In this document: positions 35,057-47,114 of the stretch, in pieces | How positions within the stretch are numbered: the first letter of the stretch is position 1 | Layout: the number at the start of each line of letters is the position of its first letter | Origin: Buxus sempervirens | Taxonomy: Eukaryota > Streptophyta > Magnoliopsida > Buxales > Buxaceae | Length of the DNA: 64,000 nt | Direction: 5' to 3' | Assembly: GCA_947561395.2 (NCBI GenBank) | Contig: OX387184.1 | Span: forward strand, 44,382,766-44,446,765 | Position numbers and translations under genes: made by a program | Notes under the pieces: model-generated | The model's input: the letters and a program-made list of their open reading frames with translations, nothing else | What the model was told of the DNA's origin: nothing | Databases searched by the model: none

Positions 35057-38000
35057 GTCACCTGCTTCAATAAGACCAAGCTGTGTTCATCCTTGTAGTA
35101 TCCATAATGTGATGGATCCAGTCTCATCAAGTCAGAAAATAGTTCTAAAACTTCTCCAGAATGTATACTCCTGAATGTAGCTGGAGTTTTAATACAAGAA
35201 TTAATTGATGCCTTACTGGTGTCTGAACATTCATCTTTTTGCATAAATGGTGTGTGATGGACATCTTGCTGGACAGTTCCCCCTGAACCCAGGCAACAAA
35301 GGTTGTATGACATCATTGCGTCATGAGCCATCAACAGTCGAGCAAGTGTAAGCTTTCCAATTTTACTACATGGATGGAGAAGTTAAAATAAGATGGAATT
35401 CAGTACACAAGTATAATAACAGACTTGAAAAATTTTCATGTCACATTTGCGTCAAAGAAATCAAGCATACCAATCATTTAATGATATCAACATACGAAAG
35501 CAGTTAATTTCCTCCTCTATGGTCTGTACATGCCAGCTACAAAATGTTAACTTAGGCTCCATCGTTATTGCTAATTGATCAAAAGAAACAACAGTAGGAC
35601 TCATCTCCTGAAGCCGTGCATCATCAGTATGAAATCTGTTATTTTTCCACACAACCATCTCCATTTCTGGGCTTCCTTCAGTATACTCTGATTCAATAGG
35701 CCGAAAGACTATGGTAAATGCAAATTCACAGGGACAGCAAAAGTAGGAACCACTAGTAGAGGTGATACACTCAGAATGTCCAAGCCTGACCCGTACTGGG
35801 TAAGATTTTACTGAATAATCTCTAACATCAGGAAATTTCAGATATGTCACCCAAGCTTGGGCACTTCTTGTGTTGCTTGTAGAAAGCGAAGTCCACACCA
35901 AATTTTTGTTCCCATTGAACAAGGATTCAACACTTACAGTAGATAAATTTATACCTTCCACAGATTGATTAAAATAAAGAATGAGAGGAAAGGCTCCTGA
36001 ATCCAAAGGGAAACTTGTTAATGGATACGATGCACAACAATCAAAGTTCCCATTAGAGGACACAATCAGCTCAGTCCCATGAACTGGCCATGAAGAAACT
36101 AGTAAAGGAGCATCTGGCTTAACTGTTAGATCAAGAAGCCAAAGATGATAAAACCAGCCACTTTGATCATCTGGATCCGTAAAAAAAGCATTGTGTATAA
36201 GCTCATATTCATTCGCCAAAACATCCTTGTTTGAAACAAAACCTTGAACCCTTTTTTTCAGCAAGCGAGACAGAAGTACACTGCCAAAATATCATAGTGA
36301 GATGCACCATGAAGAAATGAATAATAAACAAGATATAGAAGCTAAACATTCACCCAAGAGATTTATACTACAGGAATTTACACTTTAGACTTAAAGCAAA
36401 TGTAACAAATAAACTGCAAGCTGAATTTCGTAACAGAAATACCCGGTGATTGAGAGATAGCTCTCTATGTGCCAGCAGATTATTGACAAGTTAACCTGTT
36501 TCAGACAGAAGCTTGAACATGTACCATCTTTATTTGCTCGCAAATGTTCCCAAAAGCATGTGCTCTCCAGTTTTTCAGCTTATATTTTGCATAATACATG
36601 CATTATATTGTATACATTGTTAGACCTGTATTAAATAGTTGGTATAAAGGTTATGTATTCTTCTTCTAACTAGAATTTTTGACTTGCAATCTTCTTCTGC
36701 TTGGATTTTAGCACTGTGTTCTTCATCACAAAAACTTTATTTGCGAATAAAATATGGTTTAAGATATGATTATATAGTTTATATTCATTATCCGTAAAAC
36801 CAGCCACTTTGATCATAAAAGTATGGTTTATATTTATTATGTAATAATATGGTTTATATTCAATATATTGTGAATAAAATATGGTATAAAGTGTGCTATA
36901 TGGTTTTTGTAGTTCATATCTATCAAATATTACTTTTCCTTACCAAATGGATTTAAGATACAAAATTGACACTTGTAATTTACTTTCAAAGCAAAGACAA
37001 GAAATAAAAACAAATAAACTGAAATTACAACTATGAAATACAGTTTCTTCCTATAATAAGCGAGATATGGCTCCCTATAATTTCGCCAACATGTCAGAAA
37101 TGGGCTCACAGGCATGCAACCTGTTTCAGACAGATGACTCGACATATAAAGTCCTTACTGACTCCAAAAAAACCTCACAAAGACATGCAATTCCATCTCA
37201 ATATATAACTATTTGGGATGTTTTAGTTATCTTTTTGAAAATAAATGAATTATATTGATTTCTTTTGATCGGTAATAGATAATATATTAATTTAAAAGCT
37301 AAATAAAATCAGGTACACAGCTGTACACCAAGAGTGTACAATCACAGCACCTAAACTAAACTGCTAGAGGACACTAAAGTTATCACATTTCACAATTTCT
37401 TCTATATTTAAACCCTTGCACGACTCCGTAGCAGACACCCAATGGAGGAGTAGGCTGAATGAATATTTGAACATAGCTGTTGGAGATCTTTCTTTATCCT
37501 CAAAAATTCTGTTGTTGCGTTCCTTCCAAATAGCCCACAGAACAGCCCCCATAGTCAATCTCCAAAATACCTGAACACATGAATTCCCCTTACTACTTTT
37601 CCACGAAAGGAGGAGCTGTCTTAGATCTCTAGGTTGCACCCAAGCCACTCCAAATCTAGCTAAGTAAGCATTCCTTATCCCACTTGTAACCCTACAATGA
37701 AGAATAAGATGATTCACTGTCTCCACATTGGATTTACAAAGAGCAAATCTACTGGGTAGCTGCCACCCTCTCCTCATCAAATTCTCCATGGTTAAAATCT
37801 TTTCCAGCACTGCAGTCCACATAAAAAAACCTACTTTAGATGGAAGTAAGGGTTGCCACAGCAAGCTAGCAACCTTGAAATTTACATCGTGCTTACTTGG
37901 ATGGTGGTAAAGACTCTTCACTGTGAATTCACCATCTCCACTCCACAACCAGCTCATATTATCTTGATCTGAACTTGGCTGCTGACCATCTAATCTCCCC

Positions 38001-40807
38001 AATAGCTGTGCCAATGCATCCAGCTCCCAGTCAAAAATTCCTCTTCTAATAAGATTCCAACCTGTGTTTCCTACTCCTTGAGTGTACAACTCTGCCACAA
38101 GAGCTGGGGGAGAAGTCGATATGCTATAAAGTGTTGGATACAACTCCTTAAGAGCTTTTTTTAGCACACCATGGATCATGCCAGAACCTCACCCAATCAC
38201 CTTTCCCCACCTGAAACCTCACACTTGGAAGAATCATCTGCTGGAACCTACAAATGGGTCTCCAAATACTGCATCCAATGTTACCATTCACCTGATCTGG
38301 CAGCCACTTATACTGATTATTTAGTTTATATTTTGGATAAGGATTTTATTTTCTATATCCTTCTATTCAGTAAGTATAGACATTATAAGAAAATAAGTGA
38401 AAAAACAAAACTAATGGTCAAGAGCCAGAACGTAACAGGTAAGGCAAGAATACCAAAGGAAAACAACATGAAGTAACTAAACCCCTTAGCCACATCTTGT
38501 CTATCAGAATGCCTCTAAAAATTTGCAACCTACAAACCCGCCTCTGGCAAAATCATCAATCTACTGTTAACAAGTTTTTCATTGAAGATGTATAAATGGA
38601 ACAATCAAATGTTGTGGAACAGGCTCTATGAGCAAGCTGAGTTCCACATGGCCAAAGATAACATAGTCATGTCATGTGGAAAAATTGGCCAATCTAGACT
38701 GTTAATTTAACGGAGGACAGCCTGTATTAGCCATGTAGACCCTAAATTAGACTATATAAGCCCTGATAATAGATATGAACGAGGAAAACTTTTTTTTAGT
38801 GGTTCTTGTGGACCCAGTTGGTGTGATGGTAGGAGTTGGACTACTAGTATGAGACCACAAGTTTGAACACAAGCACATTCACTTTGCATTAAAATGCCAA
38901 AGGTTAGGTTTGCGACCAATCCACCATTCCTAGGACCATGGTTTGGCAAGAGCTACAATAAGTTATGGTTCTTTAGGTTTCATACATAGAATGACATTGA
39001 TTTTAGATAAACATTTTAGGGAAAATTAAGAAAAAGGGTCACTTTTTGACCTGTATTTATAAAAACAGTCCATAAAGATATCATTTTACAAAAAAAGGGT
39101 CAACTAATTGACCTGAAGGGTCATTTTTCAAAAAAAAATTAAAAAATAGTATCATTTTATTATAGGTAAAACACATTTGTGTCCATGTATGATGCGCTTG
39201 TATCCCACAAAAAATGTGCTTGTGTCCCATGTAAGATGCACTCATATCCCACGTAAAGAAGCTTGCATCCCACGTACAATGAGCTCGTGTTCCAAGTAAA
39301 GTGATCCTCAAATCTAATTATTTTTTAAAAGTGATCCTGTAATTTAATTACGATGTACTGTCTTTATAATTATTGATAAAAAGTGACCCTTTTCTGTAAT
39401 TCCCAATTATGGTGGACTGTTTTTATAATTATTGACGAAAAGTGACCATTTTCATAATTTTCCCAACATTTTATACCACGTGCAGATTTTATTCCAGCCT
39501 GAAACTTAATATGTGAAGATGAGGTCAGAATAAAGTATCACGTGCAAGTGACATATCACAACAGGTAACTGTGTGCGGAATGTAACGCTAAACAACTATA
39601 GCACATAAATATTTGAAAGAAAGAAGAAAAAAACAAACAAACAAAGATTTTAGCCTGTCATCACAATTATCCAGATCAAAAAAGGCAGTAGAAAATTTTC
39701 CTAAATATTCTAAACTGCCCATATTGTACTTTCATTCATATGCTTCCCTAACTTCTACAAAGCATAGGTTCACAGATTTCAGAACTGAGCCATTCTCTCT
39801 TTAAGCTATACATAATAGAGATTTACAGGATGTATCTAATGGAATATAAAATACAGTTATAAAACTCATTTATGACAATAGATTGCCATTTTAAAACATA
39901 GAAACATATTAAAATGGAAGGGAAAAAATTCTGACACCTGCGATTGTGCCATGCAGAATAATTGCTGAAGTTGGCACCTATCATATTCATAGTGAACTGC
40001 AGCTCCTCCTCATCTGCCACATTCTTTAATGCTGCAACAAATCTAAAAAAAAAATTCAAAAAATAACCAAAGCTTCTGAAATCTGAGTCCCTTTCCAAAA
40101 CTTTCAAGCAAAACTAAAAACCTAGTCATCACCTGCGATAATTCCATGCATGAAAATTTCGAGAATCTGCTTTCTGGAAACGATCCAAAAGCCAGAATTC
40201 ATGGTCCAGTGATGAATGTCCCTTGCTTAGAACCCATTTCCTATGATGCCACGCCCCGTAAGATTTGGAGTTCTGTAGCAATGCACTCTGTACCTATTTT
40301 AATTCATTCAAAATCTAAAACAAGTCATATATAAAAACACTGTTCAAAATAACGGGGAACAAGAAGAGGAAAAAGAAAGAAAGACTGAGAACAATTATTT
40401 TTCTATCATAGCTAGTTGACTTTGTTTTATGAGAAGCATAGATCAAAGCATACAACTTTCAGTTCTTCATCTAGAATTGATTTAATGGCTACAGGATCAG
40501 TCTCAGAACAGAGATTATGTTGAACAGCAAGCTTTCTGTAGTTCCAAGCAGTATAGGCCTCTGGATTTACTCCCAGTAGCTTGGAACTGATCTGTAAGGC
40601 TTCCTCTGTATATCTGAAAGAACCATTGGAACTCGTTACATATTTCAATTAACTCTCAGATTAAAGTTGAGATTGAAGTTTAGAAATTTACATGTTGTTA
40701 TGATGGTAATGGAGGAGTTGAGATTGGAGGGTACGCAAGTTAGCAGCCTTATCAATTGAATCTGCCACATTTTCAGGATTCAGGGGTTTTCGAGGCTGGC
40801 CGTGCAT
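31599..40807 (-). CDS. RGTA: Rab geranylgeranyl transferase, alpha subunit (plant RGTA type)
   Basis: Complete eight-exon gene. Exons (minus): 40807-40692, 40613-40454, 40293-40133, 40042-39938, 36280-35471, 35365-35062, 33350-33164, 31984-31599. All introns are GT-AG and the total of 2229 nt stays in frame, giving 742 residues, slightly longer than the roughly 680 I recall for Arabidopsis RGTA proteins. The start is the ATG in MHGQPRKPLNPE, the usual plant N-terminus. Five prenyltransferase-alpha repeats follow at about residues 40-215, with AYTAWNYRK, SYGAWHHRKW, NFHAWNYRR, NYSAWHNRR and GWFYHLWLLD. A middle domain unlike known motifs spans about 215-440. Leucine-rich repeats fill about 565-690 (LDLSHNELQSIEG, CLNLSNNKFSSF, LDISYNEFG). 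With a beta subunit and an escort protein it adds geranylgeranyl groups to Rab GTPase C-termini in the cytosol. Introns 4, 6 and 7 (3.7, 1.7 and 1.2 kb) hold mobile elements. It appears functional. Confidence 0.96.
32231..32282. mobile_element. Footprint of a minimal LINE insertion (intron 7)
   Basis: A 19-bp direct repeat (AATTCAGGC(A/G)AGAATTCTT at 32231-32249 and 32264-32282, one mismatch) flanks only 14 bp, TTTTTTTTATCAGT. On the minus strand that is a short tail plus poly-A. It looks like a LINE insertion truncated to almost nothing but its poly-A end. Confidence 0.6.
33661..33774. repeat. Tandem repeat, two 57-bp units (intron 6)
   Basis: Units AGTGATTTACGTAGTGATTT and AGTGATTTACATAGCGATTT start at 33661 and 33718. 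Both continue ATGGGTGTGTGTTATGGAAA or close to it. The repeat lies inside intron 6 of the prenyltransferase gene. Confidence 0.8.
35006..35052. repeat. Compound microsatellite (GA)n(TA)n beside a splice donor
   Basis: About 20 bp of GA repeats followed by about 27 bp of TA repeats in intron 6. The TA end is 8 bp from the intron's GT (35061-35060, minus strand). Confidence 0.95.
37261..38308 (-). pseudogene. 5'-truncated LINE fragment (intron 4)
   Basis: The minus strand encodes the C-terminal end of a plant LINE ORF2. First comes a VRFQVGKGDWVRFWHDPWC block, which a frameshift separates from the next 271 open codons. These include the zf-RVT region (GDGEFTVKSLYHH, LLPSKVGFFMWTAVLEKILT, RRGWQLPSRFALCK, HLILHCRV) and a tail with LWAIWKERNNRIFEDKERS. 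The flanking direct repeat TTATA(T/C)TGATT (37250-37260 and 38309-38319) is a likely target duplication. The fragment lies within the large fourth intron and is related to the LINE at 43271-49046. It is a dead copy, because endonuclease and RT catalytic domains are missing. Confidence 0.88.
38800..38955 (+). mobile_element. tRNA-derived SINE-like element (intron 4)
   Basis: The plus strand has an A-box-like TTGGTGTGATGGTAGGAG and a B-box-like AGTTTGAACAC about 50 bp downstream, preceded by a T-run. It differs from the SINE at 27135-27355 outside the promoter boxes. Ends are uncertain. Confidence 0.5.
39019..39464. mobile_element. Mutator-type MITE with 9-bp target duplication (intron 4)
   Basis: The inverted termini begin GGGAAAATTA. 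AACATTTTA is duplicated perfectly at 39010-39018 and 39465-39473, which is the 9-bp size used by Mutator-like elements. Both ends carry AAGGGTCACTTTTT-like subterminal words. A nested second copy of the right end occurs at about 39377-39408. The centre holds a roughly 26-bp minisatellite of TTGTATCCCAC-type words (39180-39300). It encodes no protein. Confidence 0.9.
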
Positions 40808-41640
40808 TTCAGCCTTTCATCATAAAAATGAAAAAGTGAGAGGAAAAAAGGGAGATTCAATCAGTTGGACTAAAGTTCAGTTTGATATAAATAAATAAAC
40901 GATAAGCGCAAAAGACAGAAACATATTATGGTTTCCAAATCCAATTAGCAATGAGCACTGAATAGAGATTTCTTGAACTAAATTCCCTTTAAATGAAGAA
41001 TTAAACATTCAAGCGGAACAAATCGTCCGCATCAAGTACAACAGAAATTTTAAAAGCGTACTCATCAAAGACAAACACAAACTTCGTCAAAGAAAGGAAA
41101 TAGAAGAGCAAAAAGAGTTGCCAAAGTTTAAGAGAAAAACCAAATATGATAAAATGAAAGCCTGAACTTGATAACATTATAAAATTTTGCAAGAGTATGC
41201 TAATCTTAGTTGCCTTAAATGGCCCATAAATGTTATGTGCAGGGCTGTTAATGAACCAAGTGTTTTGCACCACCCGATTTTGGATGTGCTTGGGCATATG
41301 CAATACATGGGTAGGGCTTGGTTTGGCCAAGACTCTAAAACCTCTGAAAATATTGTGCTGAGCTTGGTCGTACGTAACACCACCATGTCAGTACCAGCCT
41401 GGAGTACATAATAGTAAGCTATTTTATATGAAGTCAAGAAGACAAGAGCCCTTTTTTTGTTAGTTAAGTTGTTTTAATCCTATAGCCCATCAACAAGTTA
41501 TTAAGAGGCATGGAACACATTACTTGAGGCCTAAAATCCCAAGTCTGGATGATAGAAGAAGGGGATGTGGATGGCTCATATGGATGACAATTGAGGAGGA
41601 ATTCTTCTCCCAACCTTGGAACAAACCTGAATATTGTTGG
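40808..41640. other. Upstream region of the prenyltransferase gene
   Basis: Expected to hold the 5' UTR and promoter of the minus-strand gene. No clear TATA box or known element stands out. A stretch from about 41240 (CAGGGCTGTTAATGAACC) may be a hAT-type MITE remnant, but its partner end was not found. Short open frames on both strands are not convincing. Confidence 0.35.
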
Positions 41641-43270
41641 TGGATGGTGGGTTTATCCCAAGTGAAAGTGATCCATTTGTAACAAACAATTCTGATTCAA
41701 ATAATCTTTTTGAAGGCATTATACAAGTGTTTCAAGATTTAAATATAAAATTATAACATAATTTTATATATGCTTGACGACTGATCTAGGCTAAGGCTTA
41801 TTAAATTTTAACAGGTTTGGGCTTGGTCAGATTTTTAGAAGCCTAAACCTGGGTGTGCAGACTTTGTCAGCGGTTGTGCTCATTATGCCACATTCTCAGC
41901 CAATCTGTGACAAGCCCCAGTTATGTGGATCCAACTTCAAAAGAATTTGATCAAGGAAAAAGAATTAGAACACAGAATTGCAGTGCCAGACACATCAATG
42001 CATACCACTCTCTGACAGCCAAGTCTTGTCATCTTTTTCCTTTTTTGGATGAATAACTGAATATATTATTGACGTAAAGGGAGAAAGAATCCACAAGAAG
42101 GGGATATAAGGATGGATGCAATACAAAGGGGAAAAAGAAAATAAGAACAGAAAAACAGAGAAAAGAAAATAGAACAGCTAAAACAAAAAGTAGTCAAACT
42201 CCAAGAGGCCCAGTCCCTCAAGACATCATTACTAAACTGTAAACAGAACTCCTTGAGGAAGCACACACGTGGCAGCAACAGACAAGATGTCCTCTAGAAG
42301 TCTTAGCTTCCTGACATGCTCTCCTTGAGATATATACTGATTCCACACCAACCACATAGAATAGATTGTAGCAAGAAGACAGCTCCATACAAAAGCTTTC
42401 CTCTATTCCTCAGAAATAGGAATCTCAACTGATTCAACAGATTTGACATGGATATGACAGAAAACTGAATGGCCCAGGTATTATATTGAATAGATATGGA
42501 GCCGGATATTTATACTTGATATTAGATCCATGATTTCTTCTTTTATTTTGGTCCTCTTGCAACTCTGCAATATTTTCTTCTGAGTTTTACTTTATTTATC
42601 AAGGGCACTCATGGTATGAGCTGATGTGAGTTTTACTTTATTTAGCAAGGGCACTCATGGTTTTTCTTCTGAGTTTTACTTTCTGATAGGACAAAAACTT
42701 GTATAAGATTACTAGAGCCCATTTTCTGAGTATCATTCATCTCTTCTAGGAACATAAGAAGTTTCTGAGTTTAGTTTAACCTTGATCTGAACTATTCTTT
42801 CCCAAATGGTGCATTATCACTCCCTTGTTTCTCTCAAATCCTATGCTTGAAAAATTCATGATTCTCTAACGTTGATGCTCATGGTACTACAATATCACCA
42901 AATCAAGGCACCAGTCAGTAAGCCTCATATGTACTGCTGTTATTCCAACCTTAAAAACAAAACAGTCCTAAAATATGTAAAACAGATTATCATTACTTTT
43001 GTCATCCTTCTCACATGTCTCACATCTTTTGCCAAAAAAAAATTAAGAATGAGAGAAAAAAGGTTCACCCCTGTCATATTTTATAACTCATCCAGTAGAA
43101 TTTCCATGCACATGCTTATAACTCAGAGATAGTAGGAGTCTAAAGCTGTATTCACATCTAATTCAATTGTATTCATTTCTAACTCAAAGCTTTTTATAGG
43201 AGCAGAAAACTGTATTCACTTCTCACCCAATTGTAACAACTTTTCAGATGTAATTTGAAAAATGATGTTA
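41640..43270. repeat. Duplicated flank P2, left part
   Basis: Direct-orientation counterpart of P1. 41660-42000 matches 27600-27930 plus 30146-30190, without the Harbinger-like element. 43045-43270 matches 30825-31052. Between these, 42050-43040 differs from P1. It contains a short direct repeat GAGTTTTACTTTATTTA(T/G)CAAGGGCACTCATGG (42575-42660) and no recognisable gene. Confidence 0.75.
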
Positions 43271-46200
43271 GAACTTAATGTTACACTCCAAGAAGTCATC
43301 GAATATGATACTAGCCATAGAAGATTGAACCGACAACCACCTATACATAATCCTCAACACATCCTGTTCCAACAAGGACCAAATCCTTTGCTTATCCTTG
43401 AAGATTCTCCGATTTCTTTCACCCCACAAGACCCAAAATGTGGCTGCAGGAGCTATATTCCATACCAGATCTCTACAAAATTTTCCAACCCTACAACTCC
43501 ATGCTTCCAAGACGCTGCTGAAGTTTTCTGGCTGCACCCAACGTACTTCCAATTTCTGCTTAATCATATTCCATAATCTCCTGGCACCTTTACAATGAAC
43601 AAGTAGATGAGCCACACTTTCTTCCTCTTCCTTAAAATTGTTGCATCTGTTTGGAAGTTGCCACCCCCTACTCTTCAAGTGATCCACCGTTAGAATTTTG
43701 TAAAGAGCTGCTGCCCAAAGAAAGAAGGCCACCTTGCTTGGGATAAGGTTTATCCAGATCCCTCTTGCTGCCTTGAACTTCGTAGATGTAGAACTCAGTA
43801 ATTCAAAGGCTGATTTCACTGAGAATAAACCGGCTTCCCCTTTGTCCCAGATTCTAGCATCCACCCCTTGCCCCACTTGGATGCTATAAAGTTCACACAA
43901 CAACTCTCCAAACATAGAAACTTCCCAATCAAACAGATTTCTCCTGAGTTCGATGTTCCACACGATAACCCCCATTGAATTAGTTACAAAGTCACTAACC
44001 GATGCTCACTGATTTCTGCATATCATGTAAATAGTAGGAAATTTATCTTTCAACTTGCTATTTCCACAACACATATCTTCCTTGTTCATTTTAGCAATGG
44101 GTCTCCACAAATTTGTACCAAATGGGAGTTTCAGCTGGCTAGGAAACCATCTACCAAAAGACAAACCATATTTTAGGAAGATGATCTCTCTCCATAGGTT
44201 GCCTTGTTCACTCCCAAATTTCCATATCCACTGTTGAAGAAGAGCCCTATTGAAGAGCACCAAAGATCTCAAACCCAGCCCCCCTTCATCATTCAATTTT
44301 CACACTTGGTTCTAGCTCACCAAGTGGTATTCGGCTTCTCCACCTGGTCCTTCCCACAAGAAATTCCTCTAGATCTGCCCTAACCTCTTGGTCACTAAAC
44401 TAGGAATTTTGAGGATAGACATATAGAAAGCCGGTAAGCTTGCTAACACACTCTTTACCAATGCCAATTTACCTCCCTTTGATAGCATGCAGCTTTTCCA
44501 TGATGCCAATTTCCTATCCATTCTTTCCACTATGGGATTCCACACAGATAACTTCTTGAGTTCTTGTACCCAACTCCCAAAGGAATTCCAAGGTACAAGG
44601 TTGGGAGTTTACTTACCTTACAACCCAACTCCCAACCTAGGAGTGAAACATTTTCCATTCCCCAATACCAAACATTTCACTCTTCGCCATATTCACCTTC
44701 AAACCAGAACATGCTTGGAAACATATGAATATACCTTTTAGCCATTCGATTTGTTGCTGTGACGGTTGACAGAAGGTTAGAATGTCATCAGCAAATAAGA
44801 GATGGGTTATGGAGATAGGATCCCCAAAGGCCATGCAATTCAACATGCCAATCTCTGAAGCACTTATGATCATCCGGCTAAAAGACTCCAGAAAGCATAT
44901 GACCATGTCAAATGGGAGTTTCTTATGTACTTACTTAAGCATATGGGGTTTGGAGAAAAATGGAGGAGTTGGATTTTATTTTGCATATCAACCGTGCAAA
45001 GTTCGGTTCTTGTCAATGGTTCAGCAGTAGGATTTTTCAAAAGTTTTAGAGGTCTCTGGCAAGGAGATCCTCTATCCCCACTTCTTTTCGCTATTGTCTT
45101 GTACATACTACTCACCAAACTGATAGGTCTAAACTCTTTCAAATTGCCCATACCTTCCTTCTTAGGGATTAGCACTATAAATGTAGCATTCATGCTCTTC
45201 TCAAACAGCTCACTCCTATGGAATTCCTCAATAGTCGCCATCAGATCTTGTTTTATAAAATGCCAACACGACTTGTAAAATGCTAGGGAAAAGCCATCCG
45301 GCCCCGGAGCCTTATCTCCATCAAGTTCGAACAATACTTCTTTGACTTCCTCTTCTGAAAAAGGTCTTTCTAATCCTTTCCTATCCTCCTCAAATAATGT
45401 ATTAAATTCCAAACCATCAACTTTAGGGCTGAAGATTTCCTCCTCCTTGTATAGCTTTGTAAATTAATCTGAAATCTTCTGTTTAACAGTTTCCTCATCT
45501 TCAAATGTGACCCCCTCTATCTCCATCTTGTTGATAGAATTAACACGGTATCTAACATTTGCCATTCTATGGAAGAAACCCATGTTTTTGTCACCTGATT
45601 TCAACCATAATGCGCTTGATTTTTGGCGCCAGCCCATCTCTTGAAGTTTGTCCCATCTTTTGAGCTCTAATTTCAACGTCTCCCTTCTCATCCACTCCTT
45701 AGGCTGTAGTTGTGATTTTTCTGCATCTTCATCCAACTCCTTGATCTGGTTCAAGAGACTCGACACGTGCTCCTCCACCTTCCTGAATTCTTCTCTATTC
45801 CATTTCTTGATCGCATTTTTCAGCTACTTCATTTTCTGAGAAAAAAACATAACTAGGCATCCCTTCCACCTTCATATCTCCCCACCATAGCTCTATCCTC
45901 TTAATAAACATTGGATCCTCCAACCACATATTCTCGAATCAAAATAGAGAAGCTCGCTTGATCACATTTTCACAACTTAGCATTAAAGGAATATGATCCA
46001 AAGTTGGTCTAGGCATAGCTTCCACTAACATGTTTGGAAATAGGATTACCCAATCCAAAGAGACCAAGAATCTATCTTGGAGAATGATGGCACTGAGTGG
46101 TTGTTTGACCATGTAAATTTTGAACCTTTTATGGGAACATCTAACAGTGCTAGTCTATTAATGAAATCCGAAAAGCTTTGCATAGCTAAAGATATGTGCC

Positions 46201-46651
46201 TGCAGCCCGATCTTTCCGATGACATTGAAATCACCTTCGATGCACCAAGGGAGAGGACAACCTTGCCTCACCTCCTCCAACTCCTCCCATATTTTTTGTG
46301 TTAGTGAATCAGCATTTGGGCTGTCTATGCCACTTAAAAGAACTGCTGCCGAAGATCTGTTACCAACCAAGATTGCTGAAATCGAGAACTCCTTGATCCA
46401 CACTTGCCTTAGCTGGAATATGGAACCTTTCCATGCAATTAGTAAATCCCCAGCACTTCCCTTAGACAGCAAGAAAAGCCACTGGATCATAGAACAATCC
46501 TAGATAGCCCCAATGACCCTCCTGTCAACCACTTCCAGTTTTGATTCCTGTAAAATAACATCAGGATTCCATACTCTTAAAACTGCCCTGAATCCCGCTT
46601 CTTGCCCACATTCAGCCCTCTTATATTCCATGATAGGATGTTAACCTTCAT
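43268..46651 (-). pseudogene. LINE ORF2 (endonuclease - reverse transcriptase - zf-RVT), broken
   Basis: Starts at an ATG followed by ILSWNIRGL, the usual start of the plant LINE endonuclease. Next come a glutamate-containing LQESKLE, the EGDFNVI motif (46200-46260), and KFTWSNN. A coiled linker (45464-45778) precedes GDKAPGPDGFSLAFYKSCW and LKEFRPISLVSSMYK of the RT (45100-45412). The next RT segment, with KAYDHVKWEFL and QGDPLSPLLFAIV, is on the plus strand (44892-45102). The minus strand resumes with FSRMIISASEIG and the catalytic HLLFADDILTF (near 44800). After further breaks come NDEGGLGLRSL (44006-44296) and a 235-codon zf-RVT end (43268-43975: LFSVKSAFELL, SKVAFFLWAAALYKILT, HLLVHC). 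Stops, frameshifts, the inversion and a deletion before it make the gene inactive. Confidence 0.92.
44892..45102 (+). pseudogene. Inverted reverse-transcriptase segment inside the LINE
   Basis: These roughly 210 bp read on the plus strand as RT sequence (KAYDHVKWEFL, MGFGEKWRSWI, QSSVLVNGSA, QGDPLSPLLFAIV), while RT on both sides reads on the minus strand. The left joint falls between GACTCCAG and AAAGCATATG (about 44890). The right joint falls in TTCGCTATTGT / CTTGTACAT (about 45102). The RT sequence normally between SSMYKTIA and KAYDHV is missing, so the event combined an inversion with a deletion. Confidence 0.88.
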
Positions 46652-47114
46652 TAGAACAAACTAACCCCCTTCTAATGCTTTTTCTGCTAGTAATCCTGAC
46701 TCCAGCCAAGCTAGATGCATCGTTTACCGACCATGTCAACTTCTGTAGCACCCTTGCTGTTTTCCAATTTACCCCCTTTTCCCTGACATATTGAACTTCA
46801 ATAGCTGTGAATAAAGCCATTGCCTCCAACTCAAAGCCTTCAAATGATACACCGAATGCCTTACTCATCTCCATAATCTTAACCAACACTCCTGTCACCT
46901 CATCTCAGTGTTCTTTTCACTATCTTCTATGCTTGGGGCTTTATCTTCCTTAAATACTATCCTTAGCGGTGTAATACATTCAGCCCTCCCTTCATTGTGA
47001 AAATCGTCGGAATTGGATTCAGCCCCTAGCTCATAGACGGATATATCGACTCTTATCATGGTTTTGGCCTGCTGATTCCTTCTTCCCCCGCCTGCATTTC
47101 TGAATCCTCATAGA

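Noticed and set aside
43262-43576. 104-codon plus-strand open frame
   Set aside because: It is the reverse strand of the LINE zf-RVT region.
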